DNA of 64,000 bases from CAWIJJ01 sp963836425 (GTDB lineage Bacteria; Acidobacteriota; Terriglobia; Bryobacterales; Bryobacteraceae): assembly GCA_963836425.1 (NCBI GenBank), contig CAWIJJ010000005.1, forward strand, positions 62,001 through 126,000. The letters run 5' to 3'. The position numbers and the translations under genes are program-made. Position 1 is the first letter of the stretch, and each line of letters opens with the position of its first letter. Positions 58,640 to 64,000 of the stretch are shown here, piece by piece. The notes below the pieces were generated by a model. That model was not told the origin of the DNA, did no database searches, and worked only from the letters and a program-made list of their open reading frames with translations.

Positions 58640-60074
58640 CTACACGGTGATTCACGACCGGCCGGATTCTTTCTACGACCGCTTCGAGCGCAAGGGCGAG
58701 TTACAGCACCAGACCCATTACTGCCCGGGCTGCGGGCACGGGATCGTGAGCAAGCTGCTGGCGCAGGCGATTGACGACTTAGGGATCCGGGATCGCACGG
58801 TGCTGGTAAGTCCTGTCGGGTGCTCGGTGTTCGGCTACTACTATTTCGACGTGGGAAACGTGCAGGCGGCGCACGGGCGCGCGTCCGCCGTGGCTGTGGG
58901 GGTGAAACGGAGCCGCCCGGACAGCATCGTCATCGGTTACCAGGGAGATGGCGACCTGGCGGCCATAGGGACCGCCGAGATCATCCATGCGGCCAACCGC
59001 GGAGAGCCGATCACGATTATTTTCGTGAACAACGGAATCTACGGCATGACCGGCGGGCAGATGGCGCCGACTACGCCGCTGGGCCGGAAGAGCACCACGA
59101 CGCCACTGGGGCGCAACGCGCTCAACGAAGGCTATCCGCTGAAGGTTTGCGAACTGCTCAACTCCCTCGAGGCGCCGGTGTTCCTGGAGCGGGTGGCGCT
59201 CGGAAATAACAAGCAGATCATGCAGGCGGCCAAGGTGCTGCGGCGGGCGGTGGAAAACCAGGTCAAGGGGCTGGGCTTTTCCCTGGTGGAAGTGCTCTCG
59301 CCGTGCCCCACCATCTGGAAGATGCAGCCCATCGAAGCGCAGGCGTTCGTTCGGGAGGAGATGGCGCAGGTTTTCGGGGTGGCCAATTATCGCGACCGCA
59401 CGCGGGAAACCGAGCCGCGTCCGGCGGCCGCGCCGCCCCCGCCGCTCGAGAGCCTCGCAGGGCTGCTCGATATCGGAAACGGTCACGAAGCCGGGCTGCA
59501 GCAGGCGGAGACGCGACCGATGGATCTGCGGGTGCGGGTGGCGGGCTTCGGCGGACAGGGCGTGCTGATGCTGGGAGAAGTGCTGGCGGAAGCGGGCCTG
59601 CAATCCGGGTACGAAGTTTCCTGGCTGCCTTCTTACGGGCCCGAGATGCGCTCGGGCACCTCGAATTGCCACGTCCGCCTCTCCAATATTCCGATCGACT
59701 CGCCGCTGGTCTCGCGGCCGAACGTGCTGCTGGCTTTGAACGAGCCGTCACTCTGCAAATTCCTCGAGTCGGTGGAGCCCGGCGGAATCGTGCTGTACAA
59801 CGGCGCAGCGGTTCCGGAAGACTGCAAGCGGAAGGATGTGCGCATGGTGGCGCGGCCGTTTACGGAAATGGCGGACCGGATCGGCTCGGCGAAGGTCGGG
59901 AACATGGTGATGCTCGGCGCGCTGCTGGAGGCCATGGGAGTGCTCGAGAACGAACGGGTCCTCGGCGCCCTTCGGGTGCTGGTGAATCCGAAGTTTTTCG
60001 ACCTGGACGTGCGGGCGCTCGAGTGCGGACGCGAGTCGGTGCGGCGCGACGACGACTACCTCTGGGGAGTGTAG
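58632..60074 (+). CDS. Fused beta-gamma subunit of 2-oxoacid:ferredoxin oxidoreductase
   Basis: 480 residues. Residues 20-250 are the beta (TPP) subunit: QTHYCPGCGHGIVSKLLAQAI (Cys pair 31/34), LVSPVGCSVFGYYYFDVGNVQAAHGRASAVAVGVKRSRPDSIVIGYQGDGDLAAIGTAEIIHAANRGEPITIIFVNNGIYGMTGGQMAPTT with the GDG...N thiamine-diphosphate/Mg motif. From about residue 297 it is the gamma subunit: MDLRVRVAGFGGQGVLMLGEVLAEAGLQSGYEVSWLPSYGPEMRSGTSNCHVRLS and NVLLALNEPSLCKFLESVEPGGIVLYNG, ending WGV. In most organisms these are two genes. A 40-residue Pro-rich linker connects them. Confidence 0.92.
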   Translation: MASYTVIHDRPDSFYDRFERKGELQHQTHYCPGCGHGIVSKLLAQAIDDLGIRDRTVLVSPVGCSVFGYYYFDVGNVQAAHGRASAVAVGVKRSRPDSIVIGYQGDGDLAAIGTAEIIHAANRGEPITIIFVNNGIYGMTGGQMAPTTPLGRKSTTTPLGRNALNEGYPLKVCELLNSLEAPVFLERVALGNNKQIMQAAKVLRRAVENQVKGLGFSLVEVLSPCPTIWKMQPIEAQAFVREEMAQVFGVANYRDRTRETEPRPAAAPPPPLESLAGLLDIGNGHEAGLQQAETRPMDLRVRVAGFGGQGVLMLGEVLAEAGLQSGYEVSWLPSYGPEMRSGTSNCHVRLSNIPIDSPLVSRPNVLLALNEPSLCKFLESVEPGGIVLYNGAAVPEDCKRKDVRMVARPFTEMADRIGSAKVGNMVMLGALLEAMGVLENERVLGALRVLVNPKFFDLDVRALECGRESVRRDDDYLWGV

Positions 60075-60089
60075 CTGTCGGGGGGGAGG

Positions 60090-61343
60090 CTACTTCTTCT
60101 TCCATTCCTCAAACCTGAGAACTTTCCACTCACACGCGGACTGAAGGTTGCTTCGCGTCGGATCTGCGTTTAGATAGCAACGGTACTTCGTCTTGTCTTC
60201 CTGGTCGCGCCCGCAAGTCGCGGGTTCAGATGGCACGCCGCGGTCATAATAGGTGCAGGCCAAATCCGGAGCGGCCTGCTTTTTGCCCGCGGTGGGCTGG
60301 CGCTGAGCAGAGGGGCTCGCCGTTTGAGCTGCAACGGTCCGTGTCATCAATCCAATTCCTCCCGCGCTCGATAGAAGGAGGAGTAATGCGGTCACGGTCC
60401 ACAAGGAGCGCTTCATCCTGCTCAGCCTCGGAGTCGATGTGGTTAGGGTCATGATTCTCCTTTCGAGTATCTTGTTGTCAAACATTCCCACAGCGTGGGA
60501 GACGATGGACGTATCGGCCCGCATTTTGCCGGCAAGTTGTAACAGCGAGAGTGCGTAAGCCCGGCGGTCCGGAAGTTGCTCCGCGGCCATTCGATCGCAG
60601 ACCATTTCGCGGGTTTGCGCCACTTGAGCCTTGATGAGCCACGTCAGGGGATGAAATACGGTGAACAGGCCGACGATTTCGTAGAACACGTTCTTGAGGA
60701 AGTCATCCCGCTCGATGTGCGCGCACTCATGCGCAACGGCGGCCAGGAACTCGGTTCGCGAACAGTCCTCCATGAACGTGGCGGGAAGCAGCAGAACAGG
60801 GCGCCGGAGGCCTGCCGTCACCGGACCGGGAACCTCGCGCGACCGCATCAGGGTCGCCGATTGCACGGATAGCCTTTCTTTCGATGTTTGCCACAGCGCC
60901 GCGTAATCCGGCTCGGCCGATGCCGGCTCGGCATAGCGTACCAGCGCCGCTGTGCGGTGGAGCACCCAGCACAGACGCACGAAACAGAGCAGCACTATGC
61001 CAACGTAGAGGCCAGAGACAAGGTAGAGAGCGATCGGTTGAACGATAAGATCGGAGCCGCTCAGAGGGATATTCCATGCTGACAGGCGGGCGACTACCGC
61101 AGGGGAGGACGCGCTCACCTGAACCCCCGTCGAGGCCTGATGCGCGAACCAGTACCGAATAACCGGCGTCGCCGGCACCAAGGAGGCCAGCATCAACGTG
61201 GCGACCCAGACTTTGTGCTGCAGTTCCGGACCGGCGGGCTTCACCAATCGCGAGAGGGCCCATCCGGCGCAGGCGAGGATTGCAACCTGCCAGACGGCGT
61301 TGACGACATATGAGGTCAACAGCAGGAAAGGGTTGAGACTCAT
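60090..61343 (-). CDS. M56-family metallopeptidase (BlaR1-type sensor)
   Basis: 417 residues. Four hydrophobic helices (SYVVNAVWQVAILACAGWALSRL, WVATLMLASLVPATPVIRYWF, IALYLVSGLYVGIVLLCFVRL and the later GLFTVFHPLTWLI) surround the HEXXH motif (AVAHECAHIERDD, residues 205-209). After the protease part there is a single helix (LWTVTALLLLLSSAGGIGLM) and a short extracytoplasmic tail, not a large penicillin-binding domain. In BlaR1 systems the sensor cleaves the BlaI repressor. The stop-start overlap with blaI (61340-61343) shows an operon. Confidence 0.9.
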   Translation of the reverse strand: MSLNPFLLLTSYVVNAVWQVAILACAGWALSRLVKPAGPELQHKVWVATLMLASLVPATPVIRYWFAHQASTGVQVSASSPAVVARLSAWNIPLSGSDLIVQPIALYLVSGLYVGIVLLCFVRLCWVLHRTAALVRYAEPASAEPDYAALWQTSKERLSVQSATLMRSREVPGPVTAGLRRPVLLLPATFMEDCSRTEFLAAVAHECAHIERDDFLKNVFYEIVGLFTVFHPLTWLIKAQVAQTREMVCDRMAAEQLPDRRAYALSLLQLAGKMRADTSIVSHAVGMFDNKILERRIMTLTTSTPRLSRMKRSLWTVTALLLLLSSAGGIGLMTRTVAAQTASPSAQRQPTAGKKQAAPDLACTYYDRGVPSEPATCGRDQEDKTKYRCYLNADPTRSNLQSACEWKVLRFEEWKKK

Positions 61344-61732
61344 TGAGGGCCGCCTTCCTCGTCGGCTGTGATGCGCCGGCTCAAGCGGGCGAGTGTCTCG
61401 CGATCGATCTGCCGGGTCTTCACCAGACTCATCACGAGTTCTTCCGGCGATCCGCTACACATGCGGCGGATCAGGTCTCGTACCGCCTGGCCCACAACCG
61501 AATCTTTCGATGCCACAGGTCGGTACTCATAGGCCCGACCCTTGAGGGCGCGCCGAACATGACCCTTCTGATGAAGGACGTTGAGCACGGTTTGCACCGT
61601 GGTGAAGGCAAGATCGGACTGGAGGCCGGTGTGGACTGCTTGCACACTGCTGGGGCCCTGCCGCCAGAGCACCTGCATCATTTCCAGTTCCAGAGGCGTG
61701 AGCGACTCAGAACGTTTTTTGCGACGTGCCAT
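61340..61732 (-). CDS. BlaI/MecI/CopY-family repressor
   Basis: 130 residues. LTPLELEMMQVLWRQGPSSVQAVHTGLQSDLAFTTVQTVLNVLHQKGHVRRALKGRAYEYRPVASKDSVVGQAVRDLI is the BlaI winged helix and dimerisation arm, with the LE..VM..LW and TTVQT.L..L..KG motifs. It probably represses its own operon and the TIGR03435 gene, and is inactivated by the M56 protein. The start has AGG two bases upstream but the promoter lies only nine bases away, so the mRNA is nearly leaderless. Confidence 0.93.
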   Translation of the reverse strand: MARRKKRSESLTPLELEMMQVLWRQGPSSVQAVHTGLQSDLAFTTVQTVLNVLHQKGHVRRALKGRAYEYRPVASKDSVVGQAVRDLIRRMCSGSPEELVMSLVKTRQIDRETLARLSRRITADEEGGPQ

Positions 61733-61741
61733 CCTGAACGT

Positions 61742-61783
61742 AGACTACGCGCGTTTCGCTCGCCTGTCAACTATAAAAATAGT
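61742..61783 (-). promoter_or_regulatory. blaI promoter with ACTA-N6-TAGT operator
   Basis: On the - strand TTGACA (61770-61765), 17 bp, TAGTCT (61747-61742). Immediately upstream, sharing one base with the -35, is ACTATAAAAATAGT (61770-61783), the same ACTA-N6-TAGT core as at 33136. Its position just above the -35 is less usual for a repressor than one inside the promoter. Confidence 0.65.
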
Positions 61784-61847
61784 CGAACGTTGCCGGGGAG
61801 TGTAGCGGCCCGGAAAGCGCGGGCCGCAGGGTGCGCGGGATCTGCGG

Positions 61848-62294
61848 TTACTTGTGCAGGCCGGGCCAGTTCTTATCGGCGTCCTGGATGTGCTTCGGTG
61901 TATCTTCGAACCATTTTTTCTGGACGGACTTACTGTAGTTGAAGTAGAGCTTTCCGTCGATGATCTTCCAGGCTTCGGGATCGACAGCGACGGCGTGGCC
62001 CTGGCTGACGCCATAGGCGCAGTAGCCGCCGTATTGAGGTGCGAATTTTTCGGGAGCTGCGGCGAACTGGTCGCGGTGGGCGGCGCTCGAGAATTGCCAG
62101 GTGGCTCCATTCCAGTTATGCGTGAAGGAGGGCGATCCCATGACGGGCTTGCTTTCGGTGAAGTAAGCCACCACGTCGTAGCCTTTGACCGCGACACCTT
62201 TGGAGTTCTTTTCGACCGGTTCAACCTGCGCGGCGGCCGCGGATACGGCGACGGCCATGGCCAGAGCGATTGCGAAACGATGGGTAGTCTGCAT
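61848..62294 (-). CDS. Secreted YHS-domain protein
   Basis: 148 residues with a signal peptide (FAIALAMAVAVSAAAAQ). GVAVKGYDVVAYFTESKPVMGSPSFTHNWNGATWQFSSAAHRDQFAAAPEKFAPQYGGYCAYGVSQGHAVAVDPEAWKIIDGKLYFNYSKSVQKKWFEDTPKHIQDADKNWPGL is the YHS domain, in the periplasmic form found in many Gram-negative bacteria, with the YGGYCAYGV loop. YHS proteins bind metal ions or haem; no partner is clear here. Separate transcript. Confidence 0.92.
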   Translation of the reverse strand: MQTTHRFAIALAMAVAVSAAAAQVEPVEKNSKGVAVKGYDVVAYFTESKPVMGSPSFTHNWNGATWQFSSAAHRDQFAAAPEKFAPQYGGYCAYGVSQGHAVAVDPEAWKIIDGKLYFNYSKSVQKKWFEDTPKHIQDADKNWPGLHK

Positions 62295-62321
62295 GACCGG
62301 ATATCCGGCGGCGCCTCTGGA

Positions 62322-62939
62322 TTATTCCCGAATATAAGTGTCGGACGCCTGGCGGCGGCGGGCGAGGAGAAAAAGCAGGGCGGCAAGAGCCGCGGCGGCG
62401 GCGGCCAGGGACCAGGCATGGCGCAGAAGAAAGCCCTCGGCATCCTCGCCTAACTGGAGTCCCAGCCAGGCCTCTCCGAAATAGCGGATTACGCGGGCCA
62501 CAACGATCACCCCGAGAAACTTCCAGAACGGGCTGTGCATCACGGCAGCGGAAATGACGAAGACCTTGAGTGGAAGCGGCAGCACCGGGGTGACCGCCGG
62601 GATGAAGATGGTCAGCAGGCCGTACTGCTGGAACCAGGCGCGGAACTTGCCGCGCTTGGCGGGCGTCTCATCCGCGTCAGCGTTCTTCCAGATGCGGGAT
62701 CCGTGGCGCACCGCGAGAAAGAGGAAGGCGTTGCCGCCGACCGAGCCGGCCACCGCCAAAGCCGCCGTGAACCAGGCGATCGAAGGCTCCTTGGCACTGG
62801 CCGCACCGACTCCGATGACGAGGCCGTCAATGGCCGCCGGCAAAGGAATCCCGACCGAGTCCACAATGCTCAGCAGAAACACGCCCCACGGACCGAGAGC
62901 TTGCAAGGTGACGGCCAGGTTGTGCAGGAACTGCCTCAT
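62322..62939 (-). CDS. DedA/VTT-family membrane protein
   Basis: 205 residues. About five helices with ALGPWGVFLLSIVDSVGIPLPAAIDGLVIGVG, AALAVAGSVGGNAFLFLAVRHGSRIW, and FQQYGLLTIFIPAVTPVLPLPLKVFVISAAVMHSPFWKFLGVIVVARVIRYFGEAWLGLQLG, the VTT domain with its conserved Pro- and Gly-rich re-entrant loops. Family members are lipid scramblases or undecaprenyl-phosphate flippases. The next upstream gene on the same strand is an export permease, three bases away, so they may be co-transcribed. Confidence 0.88.
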   Translation of the reverse strand: MRQFLHNLAVTLQALGPWGVFLLSIVDSVGIPLPAAIDGLVIGVGAASAKEPSIAWFTAALAVAGSVGGNAFLFLAVRHGSRIWKNADADETPAKRGKFRAWFQQYGLLTIFIPAVTPVLPLPLKVFVISAAVMHSPFWKFLGVIVVARVIRYFGEAWLGLQLGEDAEGFLLRHAWSLAAAAAALAALLFLLARRRQASDTYIRE

Positions 62940-62942
62940 GGC

Positions 62943-64000
62943 TCAGACGATGTCGGCGAATGACTTCCTCAGCTTGTAAAACCAGGCGTGCCCGAGTACG
63001 AAAAAAACGGCCGAAAGCAGCCACAATTTCCAGAGCGATCCGAATGCGGGAGGCTGACCCTCCAGAAAGACGGCGCGGTATCCCCGTACCAGCACGAAAA
63101 TCGGATTTTTGGACAGGATCAGCATAGCAGACGGCGGTAATTGCGATTCGGGATAGCAGATGGGCGTGACGAAGAACCAGAGGGTCAGGAGGAAGCCGAT
63201 CGCCTGGCCGAGGTCGCGGACAAAAACACCGAGCGCGGCGAGAAACCAGCTCATGCCGGCGGTGAACAGGATCTGCGGAACGAGCAGCACGGGTAGCCAG
63301 AGAATGGTGGCGGGAAGCGAGTGCCGGGTCACCAGCAGGAAAGCGCAGTAGAGGACGATGGCGAACGCCTCGGTGACCAGCCCCGAGACCACCAGGTTGA
63401 CCGGCAGGGTTTCGACGGCGAAGACCAGTTTCTTGACGAAATTGCGGTGTTCGAGCAGCACCGAGGGCGCGCGGCCGGTGGCTTCGCTGAAGGCGAGCCA
63501 GGGCAGCATGCCGGCCAGAAAGTAGAGCGCAAACCCGGACCGGCTGGTGTCGGCGCCGAAGCGGGAGCGGAGCACCACGCCGAACACGAAGAAGTACGTC
63601 AGCATGAGGAGCAGCGGGTTGAGCACGGTCCAGAAGGCGCCGCCGAAGGAGCCGCGGTAGCGGCCCAGGACATCGCGCCGGACCATGGTCCGGATCAGGC
63701 TGCGATTGCGCCAGATGGTGAGCGGGGGATAGACGAACGCGCGTCCCACCGCGCGCAGCGCGCGGCGCCGCTTCAGTTCGGAGAAGGTGACCGTGCGGAG
63801 GGGACGCAACGAGGTAGCACCCGCGGCACTGCGCGCTTCGAGCAGCAGCGCCGGCCAGCCCTGCTCGTAATACCAGCAGCGGCCCTCCTGCATGGGAGAG
63901 ATCAGCACCTGGTAATCGCCGTCCTCTTCGGGGATGGGTATCCGGAGCGTCAAAGACGCAACCTCGCCGGGAAGGAGGTCGCGCGGGAGACAGGTGCGCT
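62943..64000 (-). CDS. ABC-2 type polysaccharide-export permease, 5' end outside window
   Basis: The frame is open to the right edge. The first 60 visible residues (RDLLPGEVASLTLRIPIPEEDGDYQVLISPMQEGRCWYYEQGWPALLLEARS) are a soluble beta domain resembling a Wzt-C-like carbohydrate module. After a basic segment comes the ABC-2 permease: LIRTMVRRDVLGRYRGSFGGAFWTVLNPLLLMLTYFFVFGVVL, ALYFLAGMLPWLAFSEATGRAPSVLLEHRNFVKKLVFAVETLPVN, FTAGMSWFLAALGVFVRDLGQAIGFLLTLWFFVTPICYPESQLP, VRGYRAVFLEG. It exports O-antigen or capsule polymers with an ATPase presumably beyond the window. The TTG at 63953 is probably not the start. Confidence 0.88.
   Translation of the reverse strand, partial: RTCLPRDLLPGEVASLTLRIPIPEEDGDYQVLISPMQEGRCWYYEQGWPALLLEARSAAGATSLRPLRTVTFSELKRRRALRAVGRAFVYPPLTIWRNRSLIRTMVRRDVLGRYRGSFGGAFWTVLNPLLLMLTYFFVFGVVLRSRFGADTSRSGFALYFLAGMLPWLAFSEATGRAPSVLLEHRNFVKKLVFAVETLPVNLVVSGLVTEAFAIVLYCAFLLVTRHSLPATILWLPVLLVPQILFTAGMSWFLAALGVFVRDLGQAIGFLLTLWFFVTPICYPESQLPPSAMLILSKNPIFVLVRGYRAVFLEGQPPAFGSLWKLWLLSAVFFVLGHAWFYKLRKSFADIV

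Overview
The window looks like chromosome of an Acidobacteriota bacterium close to Candidatus Solibacter (order Bryobacterales). The DNA is GC-rich. It carries a TIGR03435-family protein (a family described from Solibacter), an ECF sigma/Ser-Thr kinase-TPR pair, a PEP-CTERM protein, an Oar-like TonB-dependent receptor, YtrA-type GntR regulators, a BlaI/M56 pair, and one complete 16S-tRNAIle-23S-5S operon. The placement is from recalled family distribution, not from an alignment.

Layout. 1-1.3 kb: tail of a glycine-zipper protein and a secreted DUF1080 hydrolase-like protein. 1.3-3.45 kb: a patch of broken accessory genes (AbrB fragment, zinc-ribbon fragment, truncated RhuM) and a member of a dispersed RGPVTPEGK family. 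3.5-5.6 kb: YtrA regulator, slipin and SYLF protein in one run. 5.6-9.4 kb: SIS-domain sugar isomerase/deaminase, a secretin-like protein, an MscS channel. 9.7-14.95 kb: rRNA operon. 15-22.2 kb: housekeeping core with an RRM protein, rpoD-dnaG, tatA, an HU-like protein, recA and a recA paralogue. 22.2-34.7 kb: prenyltransferase, two-component system, NCS1 permease, SigJ-type ECF factor with a carboxymuconolactone decarboxylase-like protein, DUF1593 protein, lipoprotein, TIGR03435 protein, rnhA-dusB. 34.7-38.2 kb: glycine-zipper protein, pcm-DUF2103, NAD-type isocitrate dehydrogenase and small proteins. 38.3-44.2 kb: YtrA-ABC operon, BrnT/BrnA, PadR with an EF-hand membrane protein, and two gene remnants. 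44.2-57.2 kb: secreted and envelope genes (DUF5666-like, receptor, PEP-CTERM, an 876-residue TonB-C-like protein), the ECF/STPK pair, a methyltransferase. 57.3-60.1 kb: 2-oxoacid:ferredoxin oxidoreductase with a fused beta-gamma subunit. 60.1-64 kb: BlaR1/BlaI, YHS protein, DedA-like protein, ABC-2 export permease running off the edge.

The most notable points are: (i) a second RecA-like protein 18 bp downstream of recA with the catalytic Glu changed to Asp, a shortened N-terminus and no C-terminal domain; (ii) a shared ACTA-N6-TAGT operator at the blaI-blaR1 operon and at a TIGR03435 gene 28 kb away; (iii) the same AGTGTR-N13-ACAGT operator in front of both YtrA genes, one of which controls a slipin/SYLF pair rather than an ABC transporter; (iv) regulator promoters whose -10 boxes lie only 8-11 bp from the start codon, suggesting near-leaderless mRNAs; (v) three intact-looking genes each broken by one frameshift in a GC-rich run.

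No CRISPR array, prophage or complete insertion sequence was seen. Family names come from motif recognition; no database search was possible.
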